This document shows, piece by piece, positions 46,857 through 58,788 of a stretch of 64,000 bases of DNA (position 1 is the first letter of the stretch; every line of letters begins with the position of its first letter). The DNA lies in the NCBI RefSeq assembly GCF_030272615.1, contig NC_081415.1:372723009-372787008 (forward strand), written 5' to 3'. Below the pieces are notes generated by a model that did no database searches, had not been told where the DNA came from, and was given only the letters and a program-made list of their open reading frames with translations. This stretch comes from Cryptomeria japonica (Eukaryota; Streptophyta; Pinopsida; Cupressales; Cupressaceae). A program made the position numbers and the translations under genes.

Positions 46857-48319
46857 TGTAGACACCTAAAAATGGTCAACGCTTGCGGGATCGTACTTTA
46901 ACATTTGCGCATTGCCTTATTTTAGGTTTTTGCGTCGCATTAACATTTCTCCTATGTTTCACACTTGGTCTTTATCATTTGTGAGCATCGAGTCATTCTT
47001 CTGCATTCTTCAATCATCTCACTTTCGAATTTGGTCTTGTTGACAACAATCTCCAGTCATGATTTTAATCGATCTTATCTTATTACATCAATGTGCATGC
47101 TCATTTGTCATTATTTTGGACATCGTCAATCCTAATTAGGGTTTTGTCCTCCTATCAATCTTGCGATCGATTTATTATCGATCATTGTCCTCTTATCAAT
47201 CTTGTCATCTGGTGATCGATTCGTCATCGATCGTGGTCATTTTCAATCTTGTCATCTTGCAATTTATTTTGTCATCGATTCTTGTCCTCTTGTCAATCTT
47301 GTCATTTTGTGATCGATTTGTCATCGATCGTTGTTTGTCTCAATTATGTCAATTTGGATCAATTAGTCATTGTTCCTTGTCAATTGGCGCATTTATCAAT
47401 TAAATCATTTATCGCATTGGTCCTTTGTTAATCAGAATCATGATCGAGTCAATTATCTTTCATCAAGACCTAATTCATCTTCTAGGGTTTCGTGATTTAA
47501 TCATTTAACCTGGTTTGTCATTTCCCTCTTTAGGATTAATAAATTATTTATTTATCCTAAGTCTTCTCATCACAATTAAATGTTCATTTAATTGGCTAAT
47601 TATTCCTCTTTGTGAATTAATTAATGAATGACAAATTATTAATTAATTTACCTAATTTCTAATTTCCATCAATTTCTTAATTCCTAAATTCTTAATTCTC
47701 TAATTTCCTAATTTCAATTTCCTCCCATTTCTCTCCTAAATTCATGGAAATGACATAGAAGTTTGTCATAATTTGTCATAATTGACAATCAATCAATTTT
47801 TGACATAGAAGTTGTCATAATTTGTCATAAATCATCAATCAACAAATTTTCAATAGAAAGTGCATAATTTGTCATAATTGACATAATTGATTTGCAATTT
47901 CCATTTGAATTGAATCATACTAATCTTGTCATCTCTCCAATTTTTCTATAAATTGGATGAATTTCTTCAATCAAACCCCTTGATTCTTAATCCCTAATCA
48001 GATTATCGAATTTCTAATCACTTTGTCAAATCACGCTTCGAGTACTCTTGTGCCAATGTCAATCTTGCTTTCACATTAGGTTTATGCACTTGAAGGTGAG
48101 ATCCACAACAAAGGCTATTTGGAGAAGAAAGAAGGACAATAGAGCCGCATGAAGGAAGCATTCAGATCTGCATTTGGTTTGCATAGTCTTTAGTTTTGAA
48201 TGTTTCATTTTCATGTCTTTATTGAGTGTGTTAGGATAGATCATTGCATTTGAGCTTTCGTGATTGAGCTAATGAGTAATTTTTATATTGCTTTGATGAT
48301 TTCCGATTTCCTAGCTACA
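46857..48319 (+). repeat. 3' LTR of element B
   Basis: Full match to 35511-36998 with a small number of substitutions, many of them C/T or G/A, and short indels. Followed by the duplication CTAAG. Confidence 0.95.
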
Positions 48320-48600
48320 CTAAGTAGTCACTCGTTATTATATATTCAACATATATTCTAAGATGATAATCATGCATTCTGAACTACATGAATATCCTCT
48401 TTAATAAAATAAATCACATGTACAAGGTTATTGGGAATTGATCGAGTCCAATAGTAAAGTACAATAGGTAAAGATAGTGTATATATATCTCATACTAAGT
48501 AGTCACTCATTATTATATATTCAATATATATTCAAAGATGATAATCATGCATTCCAGACTACATGAATATCCTCTTTTATAGCATTGTTTTGCTGGTCCG
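48320..48600. repeat. Tandem repeat in CACTA at the B insertion site
   Basis: The sequence from ctaagtagtcactc (48320) to about 48410 recurs from 48495 to about 48585, a spacing of 175 bases. Element B inserted at the start of the first copy; its left flank (35490-35510) matches the sequence before the second copy. Confidence 0.8.
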
Positions 48601-50897
48601 TTAATAACCAAGGAAGCTCACTTATATTAATCTGGTCTCCACGGCTATTTGATTGAATGACATTTATCATTGCATGATTGGAATCCTGAATGTCACTACA
48701 TATTTTGACATTTTTTTCTTTGTCATGCCTTCCATCCAATATTTTCCATAATGTCTCTATTATATTCATTCCAATATGCATAGTATCAAACAAATGCACA
48801 ATTTGTAACTGCTAGTAGTAGGGAAACCTACTAAATTGTCGGGGATAACTTTTTAGTCCCTTAGGAAGGTGGTCATTTATGCCTTCATGACCTTCATGAT
48901 CATCAATCACATCATTAGTAAACAAAACAAAATAGAAAAGATGTTTTATGACAAACCATTAGATGGAATGACATTACCTTGATGATTAATTCTATTATAT
49001 TCCAACTTCCATAGGTGAGGTGTCATTCTTCGTGGCTTTGATGTAATCTCTTCTTTCCCATTGAAAAGATATTTTTTAGTATTTTGATACTTATGATTTT
49101 TGTGGAGAAAGTGCCTATACTCATCAAACACTTGCTTTCCTAAACTTTTTGAATGACGAGATTTCATCTTTGGACCACAAACAGGACATGCAAATTTTCC
49201 ATTTGTTTGAAGACCTACAAGATAATGTATAATTGGATTAAATATGATAATTTTTTGAATTATAATGTTCATGCACAACTTAAACACTATAACATACCAC
49301 AAAAATGTGTTAGCCCTGGGGCATCGTGTATTGTCCATAGAAGCATCACATGGAATTGAAATTGTCTTTGTCCTATTGGTCTAGAGACGTCATACATAGT
49401 GACACCATTCCATAACTCCAACAACTCGTGGATAAGAGGCTCGATATATAAATTCATACCTTTAACCTGGCACTTACCTAATTGAATAAACAAAAACATT
49501 ACATAATTATTATGATCATTTTACTACAATATTTATAACTAAATGTAGATGACTATATTTAAATAATAAAATACGTGGAACAATCATTGCCAACATTATG
49601 TGCTCCCTCTTTATTGACATCCATGGAGGAATGCTATTGTTGATAACAAAAACAGGCCACACTGAGTAAACAGATCTCATCTCTCCAAATGGATTGACAC
49701 CGTCCACTGCCAATGAAAGGCTGAGATTACAAGGTTCTTCTTTAAAGTGTGGCCACTTTCCTCTATGTCCATAAATGCTGAACCATCCACAGGCATTCGA
49801 ATAATGTCATCTTGAATTCTATTGTGTGCATGGTAATCCATAAATTGTGCCAAGCTAGTGCACTTGAATAATCATTGCATATGTGGAATAATGGGAATAT
49901 AGCGAAGAACCTTGTGAGGAACCCTTTTTGTTATTTGATCTATTTGATATCTACTGATATGACATCTAGGGTATTCCGTTCAAAATTCATGTTGTTTGTG
50001 ATATATAATATGATCATTGGGACAAGCATCTATTGCTTGATACTCCATTCCAATATCTTTCATAATGGCAGATAATTCTCGGTATGAGGGAGGTAGAATA
50101 TTTGATGGTGGTAACAAAAACTCACCTATCAATCTACAAAAAAAATAAAATTTGTTAATATAAATAATATTAATGGTACAACATGATTCACCATTTATTA
50201 TGACATATATAATGACATACCTTAACATATGTGAGATTGTTATGTTGGATAAACCATTCATAACCTTCAAGTTCACCAACAACAATACAACAGAGAGAAG
50301 AGTTGTCTGCAAGCCTTCATAAAGGGCCTCAGATGCCTTCTCAAGTAGAGGGACATCATGAAAAACATCAAGGTCATCTTCATCATCATGATCAGCTGCA
50401 CGAGTACTAAATGTGTCATGGATCAATGTATTTGTACCATCATCTTCAATTGTGTTTTGCGGCTCATGATCGTCATCTTCCATGGGATCATTATCTTCAG
50501 CTTTGATATTCACACCTCCATGTTCATCCACTTTGAAAACCATATTCTTTGGGTTGTGTTGATCCATATCATGTGCTCTGGGGTGCTCGACCTATATAAA
50601 ATTGATAAACATAAATAAACCATGATCACGATCTCATCATCAAGTGATTTATTATGTATATAAATTGTTAAAATGATATAATGAAAAACTTACGAATGGA
50701 TGATAATCATGTCCACCTTCAATGTGACCATACAACCTACAATGTTTCTTAGCTATTTTGATTAGAAGTCTTCTAGTCTTTAACCCCTTACAAATTTTGC
50801 AAGGACAATAACATTTTCCATCACCTTTTCTTTTCAAGTTAGATCACAATCTAGCAATTGTCTCCTTATTTTGTTGTTCGTTGATATTGTCTGACAT
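48545..50897 (-). pseudogene. TNP2-type CACTA transposase
   Basis: Read on the minus strand from the ATG at 50897 (MSDNINEQQNKE, TGA after 17 codons), the transposase-associated domain is seen at 50652-50837 (CYCPCKICKG). Next come an acidic segment and TNP2 start at 50567-49980 (PLLEKASEALYEG, later MEYQAIDACPNDHIIYH), the catalytic core at 49940-49516 (VDGVNPFGEMRSVYSVWPVF), 49499-49287 (PLIHELLELWNGV, then LLWTIHDAPGL), 49230-48946 (CPVCGPKMKSRHSKSLGKQ, LFNGKEEI) and 48799-48545 (LFDTMHIGMNIIETLW). Stops and shifts separate them; at least one gap after KVMNGLSNITISHML looks like an intron. The C-terminal end is missing. Confidence 0.88.
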
Positions 50898-53800
50898 AGT
50901 CTTTCTTCACAAGCAAGAAAATCAGGCTATAGAACTAGTTATATAGAAGTTGAAATGTTAGTTATCAAATCACGTTTCAGTATAATGTACCAAATTAAAT
51001 TACTTGAAAATGGAAATTATCGTCATTGAACCAAAACCATTTAACTCTTCTTTTTCATTTGAAAACATATCTAATGGATTTGTGGTATGCAATCCTTGTA
51101 TCATATCTTAAGTTGACTAATGTCTAATTGGGGTAATCCATGAGTGTCTAATATGAATTCAGTATCCTAAACATTAGAGAGACCTTATCTGACTTGCCTA
51201 ATCAATGTGGTTGCTGTCCTAATATGAAATACTGAGTTCTACCCTTTCCTCTGCATCAAACTTCTCACATCATGTTTCTTCAACAAAACACACTAATAAG
51301 AATTGAGTCAAAACCATGAGGATAGGGTCAAGTGTCATGACAACTAATCATAATACATGAAGACGGGGTTCACACATAAGTGTTGGCTCTCAATAATGCC
51401 ACACTTCCAAAATTGTCAGTCTCAAGACTTCTTCTATTGGGTAAACACTCATTGATGGCCACAAGGCCAAACCAATGTATGTAGGCTTCAAACTCCTTAC
51501 TCTAGGCTTGGAGGACCCTACACAAGGTCTATGAACAATCACTTGGTATTACAATAGAAAGAGCCTTCCTCTAGAACTTTGTTTACAACACACACATCAT
51601 TGGTAATAATTGTTATGATGGATGGTCTATTAGGACGGTAAATAAAATGCTTATTCTTTTTCCACCCTTTGAAACTACAACAAGGTATTTGACTTGGCAA
51701 GGTCCCCACACATCACTTCAACAATAAACATTAGGCAAATCAACCTTTTGCCTTCTCGATGCATTTTTTTTGGTCTTTCACTAGTTTTCTCAGTCCGATA
51801 CATAGGGATATCAGACCTTTCATGGCATCATCACACGTGCCTTCCAATATGTAGTCCTTTCATATTTTAGGTGCCCAAACACTATGTTGTTGTTAAGTAT
51901 TGATGTAGTCTTAAGAAATCTCATGACTCCATTACATGTCCACACTTGGGTTTACAAACACAACCCTGTCAAAACAAAAACAATATCACTAGTAAAACTA
52001 TGATTGTGACAATCAATACCCTTAGGACAGTCATAAAAATTTAATCTATTTCATTTGGTTTTGATCAACAAACCCTTCCAAAGGTTGCATAGGGTCGCCT
52101 CACCCATCTCTCTATCATCAACGACTTCAAAATACCAATCACTTGGTCTTCCCACCAAATTTTTCACTCTTACTGCCTTTTACTATCTGATACATAGAGA
52201 TATCAGACTATCCTCATGCCCAAACACGTACCAAATCTAATTTGGAGCCCTGCACACAACATAATATGATACATAGCATGAACAAAGGCCTTCCCACACA
52301 TTTGGGTGAATATATATGCATGGGAGACCAAACTATACATTATTTACTCCTCTCGGTAAACACTAGGCAGGGTTTTGACATTTTTTGGAAAAACTATGAT
52401 ATCTTTTTTAAAGCACTATGAAATCTCATCTCTATTATGCTTTAATGGATGCCACATCCTATTACGAACCTCACATTTTGGCACTGGCAGAAAGGATTCT
52501 AGCAAAGGTAATGGAATATGGCTTTTAAATCTACCAATTGTCATTCCATCTTGTGCATATGTCTTTTACATGTAGAAGAAATAAATTTGATAATTAGGCC
52601 ATACGGTGGATGATAAGTGAAGGATTTTTTATACTAAAGGTGTGGCACTAGTGGCTTTGGTACATGAAGGTGAGTAGAGGTTGTGGAAGGAGAAATGGTG
52701 GAGGTTGGATCTATGGTAGTGGGAGTAGATGTTATTTATGCATGAAAACATTAAGCTAATACTCATAAAATAGCTAGGAATCCAACTTAAGGCATTCTAT
52801 TTCTTAAGGCATTCTTGTTGGGGTTGCATTAGATAGCCACTCAGTAGTTTGCAACAAATGGTTTTCTGGAGAGTTCTTGCAGATTTTAAAGCTTTTGTTG
52901 TTGTTTTCATAGAAAATCGTGGGCAAGTTTATGGGCCTCCTTTAATTTGATGTGAATTAAGGGTTGCGTGAAACACATTCTTAAGATCTGTCAACAAAGG
53001 TCAATCTTGGATGTGCCCCATTTTTTTTGGTACCATAACCTTGACACTTTGTCCATTGGTATCATGGTCTAACTTATTATTTGAATATGTTGTGCACTTT
53101 TTAAAGTGTCTCCTTACTCCACATACCTTGAAATTTGTACCCTAGGTGAATAACTTGATGTAATTGGGATAAGTGATCATTTCAAGTATTAATAAATGTG
53201 GTTAAATGAGGTCAAGACTCAATTTTGAGGGAAATAAATTTGAATCTTTTTGCTGCCCCTAGTTTTGACATGGCTAAGCTAAGTCAAGATTCATTAATTT
53301 TAAGTTGAAAGCATTCAAATTATCTGTTTGTTCCTAATTTTATTGTTAATAGTAGTTTCAATAAGGATTTGTGGGAAAACTAAATGTTTGGTGTTGAATT
53401 AAGTGGAATTTCAGGCATGAAGTGCAGAGTGGGAAATATTTGTGAGTGTTTTTACAAATAAGTTAATCTAGATCAAATTTGATTTGGTTGAGAGCAATGC
53501 ATTTTGTGAGGGATTCACCTGTTAAATTAGCTCACAAAAGAGTTCATTATCTCCCCTAACATATTTTAACTTACTCTTTCACCATTAAATCCTTCATCAC
53601 TTACCTCCCTATCTTATCCTAACCCACACCTCATAACCTTATACCTCTTAGCTTCCATTTATACCACCTTCCTATCACGGTATGCTTATCCTCCCTTCCA
53701 AAAAATTGACAAAAAATGGCACTCAATCACTACAAAGTGGTTTGACAGTCTTGTAGCAGGGAGTTTCTATCACAACCATATATACTAGCATCCATACCCA

Positions 53801-54390
53801 AGGTAAGCTCCTCAGCTAGAGCCTATGTTCAGGCCACTTCCAATGGATGTCAGATACAAGAGTGGTACAATCTGTGTTCTTTCCTATTTGATCACGCAGG
53901 TTTAGGTCATCCCGAACCTTAATTAGGGTCTACCCTAAGAGGTTATGCCTATAAAGAGGATAAAGAGGATAATTGATCATTTCATTTGATCAACCATCCA
54001 AATCAATCTTATTTTTCTCTTTTTCTACCAGACTGAATATGAGCTAGGGAAAAAAAAATTATGAGTAGGAAAATTCATTATAATAAAGATAAAACTTGAT
54101 CATCAACCAACACAAATGAAACCTCCTATGTATATTTCAAACAATTTCATCACTACATAAAACAAATTCGACACATTATCAAAAATGTAATAATTTTTTC
54201 TTCAAGAAAACATTGCTTGAATGAATTGGTTGATTACCCTACCTTTTTTCTTCAACCGGATATTGGCGGCACCGCAATCCAGAATTGTTTCCCTCCTTGT
54301 AATGCCCAATTTTTTTGTGAATATCGTAGAGGTCGATGGGATGCAGAGGCGGGATTAATGTTTATCAAATGACTTGGTTTTTTTTTTTTT
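50898..54390. other. CACTA internal sequence right of the transposase, no gene
   Basis: About 3.5 kb in which I recognise no coding domain. A TNPA-like second gene may once have been here but is not readable. One block recurs: 'gatacatagggatatcagacc' at about 51796 and a close copy at about 52190, each followed by similar wording about 60 bases long. Poly-T/AT-rich runs occur near 54040 and 54375-54393. Confidence 0.5.
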
Positions 54391-54610
54391 TTAAGTAATG
54401 CTCGCGATCGTCAGAATTTTGACGAACGTGGGCACTTTTTCAAAGAATACAAATTTCATTGCCAATTCCTTCTCCATCAAAACAAAATGTTGAATTATTG
54501 TCGGAATTCCGATGAATGCGGGCATTTTAAAAATAAAAAATCAAATTTGGTCACAATATGCCTTCTTCGTCGGAAACCTTCGTCGGAATTTTAGGCCAAA
54601 TGTATTAGTG
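54391..54610. repeat. Right terminus and subterminal repeats of the CACTA element
   Basis: Repeated words such as GTCGGAATTCCGATGAA, GTCAGAATTTTGACGAACG and TTCGTCGGAATTTT, in both orientations, lead up to the terminal TAGTG at 54606-54610. They correspond to the GTCGG-type repeats near the left end. Confidence 0.75.
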
Positions 54611-54967
54611 AAGGCTATTGAAGATGAGACCTACCAAAGTTTGCTTGATAAGCAGATCATGTTTCTTTCTCAATTGGAAGAAATAAGGGTTGAGGTGGTA
54701 TATCATATTTCTGCTCAACAAAGTCAGGTGAAGGCACTATTTGATAAGAAGGCAATATCTCATGAGTTCACTATAGGTGATCAATTCTTTCTATGGGATA
54801 AGAGGAGAGAACCAAAAGGGATGCACGAGAAGTTTGATTCCCTATGGATGAGCCCCTTCACCATTCATCAAGTTTGTGGAGAGAATAGATATTTGCTCGC
54901 ATATGCTGATGGAACTATGTTCTCACTTCCTTGCAGTGGAGAACATCTCAAGCTTTTCACTCAATAA
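54611..54967 (+). pseudogene. Element C integrase, C-terminal part
   Basis: Continues the integrase frame interrupted at 34511. It opens with AIEDETYQSLLDKQI and contains the C-terminal region HEFTIGDQFFLWDKRREPKG, then FDSLWMSPFTI, the usual barrel-like end of gypsy integrases. It ends at TAA 54965-54967. No further domain such as a chromodomain follows. Confidence 0.88.
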
Positions 54968-55125
54968 GGAGCTTTACAAAGATTTTGTAAATGTAAATTT
55001 TTGTACATATATCTTTTTGTGTTGTCTTTTTGTCGCCTAACTCTATAGCCCAATGGATATAGGCATTTGGAGTTCTAGATTCTAAAAACTTCAAGTGGTG
55101 AAGTTTGTTCCCCAGTAGAGCCAAC
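54968..55125 (+). other. C spacer between pol and the 3' LTR
   Basis: Short non-coding spacer. A typical polypurine tract directly at the LTR border (55110-55125) is not clear; the bases read cccagtagagccaac. Confidence 0.5.
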
Positions 55126-55299
55126 TGTTGTCACTGATTTCAGTTGAACTTAAATCATGAGGCAGCCCTACGAAACTTGTTTGTTTGTACCTCATGTACT
55201 CTAAGGATGACCAATTTACCTTGTAAGTTGTGCCTCTTTTTTGCATAATTAGCCTTTTGTCTTTTTATTTTTTAAGTTAGATTTATTTTCAGTTTTTCC

Positions 55300-56530
55300 C
55301 TGCAAGTCAAGCTTTAAAACCCGACCTGCAGGCATTTGCTTTCAACTGGTAGGTCGGGTTTTAAAGTTAGACCTGTAGGGTTGGTCTTGCATGTGTAGTG
55401 CAAGTCAAAATTTAAAGTCTGACCTGCAGGTCTTTTGTCCATGCACATTGGGTTTTATTTTTCAATGTGCAGGGGTCTTAGGCATGCATGTCAGGGTTTT
55501 TTCCCCGACGTGCAGTTCTGATTTTGCATGAGCTTAGTGTAGGTCGGGGTTTTTTCCCTGACCTGCGGGTCTTTCTTCATGTAGGTTAGGGTAAATTCCC
55601 CAACTTTCATGGCATGCATTGAGCATTAATTTCACTTTTAATGCTTTATTAAACACATTTTTTATGTTTTATTTATCAGTTTAATCTACTAAGTTTGCAT
55701 TCTTGAGCTCTGCGATGTGGATTTTCTCCGAGTAGGTGCGAGAGCTTGTGATTTCAATAAATTCTTGGTCATTTCTTTTCAATCTTTTGCGGTTCTGAAG
55801 TAAGTTGGGGTTGTTTTTCTTTATGTTTACCTTCTTTTCGAGTTAGTATCTTTAGTTTTTAGGGTTTTGCTTTTTTTTAGTGGGTTTTTGGTTGTACAAC
55901 TCGACACCCTATCTTCCTTGTCCTTGTTTTCTTGTGTAGGTCAGAATTCAAATTTTGACTTGCACAACCATTTTTCTTTTCTTCCCCCAAATGGTAGGCT
56001 AGGATTTAAATCCTGACCTACCCTTTGGGTCTCTCTTGTGGGTAGTCGGGATTTAAATCCTAGCTTTTCATTTGATTACTGCTTGCATGTTTAGCATGTC
56101 GAGAAATTTTTCCCAACATGCACGATGACCTACCTTTAGGTGCATGTTGGGTTTTAAAACCTAACATGCCTTTTTGCTTGCTCTTCCTACTTCCCTGCAT
56201 GTCGGTGTTTATTTTCCAACATGCGAGGAAGGTTACTCTTCTTCGCAGGTCAGGATTTTTTTCCTGATATGCGAAGAGCAGTACCTTCCCTTACACATTG
56301 AGTTTTAAAACTCGACGTGTCAGCTTGTTATGCTGATGTGTAGGTTAGGAAATTTTTCCTGACCTACGAGGTGTCCTACCCATTTGCATATCAGGTTTTA
56401 AATCTCGATATGTTAGATCTTATGTTTTTTCTTTCACATCGGGTTTTAAAACCTGATGTGGAGTTTTGGCCTTCCTTTGTGCAGGTCAGGTTTTAAAACA
56501 CGACCAACAAAGTTTTATTCAATTTTTCTC
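55300..56530. repeat. Palindrome array in the 3' LTR of C
   Basis: Same series of units as at 23200-24340, in the same order. Some units are better preserved here (for example GGTCAGGTTTTAAAACACGACC near 56485-56510, and TAGGTTAGG...CCTGACCTA near 56340-56370). Confidence 0.85.
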
Positions 56531-56639
56531 CTAAGGCATTTTTGGTTCCTGGAACTCGTTCTGATCAACAAATTGGTTACTCTAATGATGCCGATTTTTC
56601 AAACACTGATTTTTGGTGTTTAATGTAGATTTTGGTAAA

Positions 56640-58786
56640 TGTTTGATTCCTCTCCTAGCAAGTCTACAAGCAAGAAAATGAAGTTCATGTATGACAAGTA
56701 CTTGAATATATTTCCAGAAAGCTCTGTCAAATCAAATGTGAAACCAATTCAGGACACATAAATTGGACATGTGGACATGGAGGAATTTCTCAAGAGGGTT
56801 TGGGAGGCTCCTTCAAGACTATCTTGCCTCATAACTAGTGAATTCCAAAAGTACTCATCCTTTCTAGTAGTTGCTCATGACCCTGATATTATATTGGCAA
56901 CAATAGAATGATTTGATCCCGCCATCAGACATGTTAAAGATGCAGATGGAAATGTCGTTATCCGTCTTGACAGTGAGTATTTTCAAGAGAGCATTTCTGG
57001 ATTCAATTGTGTGAAAGATTTTTGCATCAACGTTTCGGATCACACTTCGTGATCCATCATCAAGATGAATAGAGTCAAAAAATCTTTCACGGAGTGTGAT
57101 CCAAAATGTTGATGCAAAAACCTTTCACACAATTGAATCCAGAAATGCTCTCTTGATTATATGATGGATTGTGGAAATCTCTTAGAACTGAGTGAGTATT
57201 TTAACAGTGTCTTCAAAGGTTCTTATACAAAGGAAGTGGTGGATATCACTCAGGAAAGGGCACATAAATGGTATGAGTAAAATGAAGATAAATTTAAGAA
57301 AACCATTAATAATGTTTTCTTCTCAAGTTCTTGAACATCTACAACTTCTCGGTGGTTGAAATCTTTTCACAAGAGTGATTTCACCAAATAATATAATGAC
57401 ATAGTCACCTTCCTGTCTTGAGTGAAAGGCCTTTTGGATTCTCACTTCTTTCAAGCATGGATGTGCTGGTATATGAATATAATTAGGAAAGGGAATGATA
57501 AGATTGACTAGGGTGAGAAAATCAATGATGTGATTTGTGATTAGTTGAAGGAAGTTAAAACCATATTGAAATTCTACATGACTTCCTACCTTGTGTATGC
57601 AACTGCCTCTATGAGGCAATTTCCAGGTTCATCTACAAAAGGTGATAGAAGAGTAACTCTAGTATGGGATTACTATTCTCAATCGACTATCTTCAATTGG
57701 TGAAGTCATTTCTGCAGAGTTAATGATGCATTCTTTACAACATGGAAATGTTTGTTTGACAAGGATTTGCAGAAAAAGAGGCTTTCTGATGCTACTTATA
57801 ACAAAGCTTGTGAGTACGAGTGTGTTTTCCTATAGTTTCCAATATTTACATACATCCGGGTGGGTTCCTTTACTGGTGAACTATTTATGATACCAAGATA
57901 TCCATCAAACAAATTTTTTTTCATGGATCTATGTAGATAATTAGTGTATGTAGATGAGAGACAATCTTATTCACACAAGACTCATCTCAAGTCCTCTTAA
58001 TCAATTGGTAGATATTCAATGATGACTACTCAAAAGGCCAAAAACATGGAGGAGGAAATGCAGTGGGTAACAATGAGAAGATTCAAATCCCGCAACAACT
58101 TTTATTTTCATGGAATAAAAAATAAAATCCATCAAAATCATGTGCATGTACACAGGCTTGAGGATGTTTGGGCTGATTGTGGAGATGATGAAGATGTGAG
58201 GAGAGTTGATTTCAGTCACCTTACACTTGAGCAGATTGATAACTTGGATTTGGTTAAAATTCCAGACACCTTGGAGGATACCACTGATGATTTTGTGTTT
58301 CCTATTTAATTTAATAATAATATTGCTAATACTCCTCTCCCTCCCATTCAGTGATCAAAGAAAGAAAGTAAATCTATTTCTGCATGGTGTGCACCTATCA
58401 TGGTAAACACAAATGCATGTCTACTAAGGAAAGGTATTAGGATGAATCAACTTCCTACAAGCTATAGTGATGACCAAGATGATGAAGGTCCTATGGGAAA
58501 AACATTAGAAATGAGAGCTAAAAACTGATAGGATCCATAGGAGATGCCACCAATTTCATCTTGTAGGTCAAAGAGAAAGAAACCTACCTACAAATTCACT
58601 ACCAAGGGGCCAAAGAAGGAAGAATCCTCTTCTCAAGATGAAAAAAAGAAGGTTTCTGAGGAACCAACATTGTAGGAGTCAGAAAAAGGACAAGAAGAAG
58701 GTGAAATACCATAGGAAGAAGAAATACAAGATCAGAGGGATTCACATCCACTGCTAGTTACCACTATTTCTACAACAACACAGGTG
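56640..58786 (+). pseudogene. Coiled-coil reading frame inside the 3' LTR of C
   Basis: Second copy of the LTR gene. It reads STSKKMKFMYDKYLNIFPE near 56660, GHVDMEEFLKRVWEAPSRLS at 56766-56825, then MEEEMQWVTMRRFKSRNNF from 58043 and LTLEQIDNLDLVKIP near 58220-58265. It is broken by the hairpin insertion at 56984, by stops, and by E2 at 58789, so the C-terminal coil is not seen here. It carries different stops from the 5' copy (for example no stop after KYDK), so both copies decayed independently from an intact gene. Confidence 0.6.
56984..57191. mobile_element. Small hairpin (MITE-like) insertion in the 3' LTR of C
   Basis: The 5' LTR of C lacks this segment (empty site gtgagtatttt near 24813-24823), while here gtgagtatttt occurs on both sides (56973-56983 and 57192-57202). 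The insert begins CAAGAGAGCATTTCTGG and folds into a long hairpin ending CCAGAAATGCTCTCTTG at 57155, arms of about 65 bases, followed by 36 unpaired bases. The duplication of 9-11 bases would suit a Mutator-like parent; the family is not identified. Confidence 0.8.
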
Positions 58787-58788
58787 CC

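Larger units (their letters stand above)
35511..48319 (+). mobile_element. Element B: non-autonomous LTR retrotransposon without pol, nested in CACTA
   Basis: LTRs at 35511-36998 and 46857-48319 share the ends TGTAGACACC...TAGCTACA. The duplication CTAAG is at 35506-35510 and 48320-48324. The interior of about 9.9 kb has no protease, RT, RNase H or integrase. It carries one long degenerate frame of unknown function on + and an antisense PMD gene on -. The LTR start, leader block and polypurine tract resemble element A, suggesting a Tat-type relative moved by another element's enzymes. The two LTRs are more alike than those of A or C by eye, and nesting also makes it young. Confidence 0.93.
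34512..54610 (-). mobile_element. CACTA (En/Spm) DNA transposon inside element C, with element B nested in it
   Basis: The ends are CACTAGTACATT (34512) and, inverted, CACTAATACATT (complement of 54599-54610), with the three-base duplication AAG at 34509-34511 and 54611-54613. Subterminal regions carry TCGTCGG/CCGACG-type repeats on both sides. A TNP2 transposase relic lies on the minus strand at 48545-50897. Its span of 20.1 kb includes element B (12.8 kb), so the transposon itself is about 7.3 kb. Confidence 0.93.
23022..58788 (+). mobile_element. Element C: large Ty3/gypsy retrotransposon, split by CACTA and by E2
   Basis: The 5' LTR starts at 23022 (TGTTGTCACTGAT) and the 3' LTR at 55126 with the same start. 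Between them lie a tRNA-Arg-like primer site (28936), gag, protease, an extra RNase H, RT, RNase H and integrase. Integrase is cut at 34511/34512 by the CACTA element and resumes at 54611-54614. When the CACTA element and one copy of its AAG duplication are removed, the reading frame is continuous, which proves that both halves are one element. The 3' LTR is cut at 58788 by E2, so the true end of C lies beyond the window. Long LTRs and the Arg-type primer site recall Ogre elements; the domain order differs from what I expect for Tat. Confidence 0.88.
55126..58788 (+). repeat. 3' LTR of element C (cut by E2)
   Basis: Starts TGTTGTCACTGATTT and matches 23022 to about 26440 in the same order, including the palindrome array and the coding region. 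It is interrupted at 58788 by E2, so the rest, including its promoter, would lie to the right of the window. Divergence from the 5' copy is clearly higher than between the LTRs of B. Confidence 0.85.
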
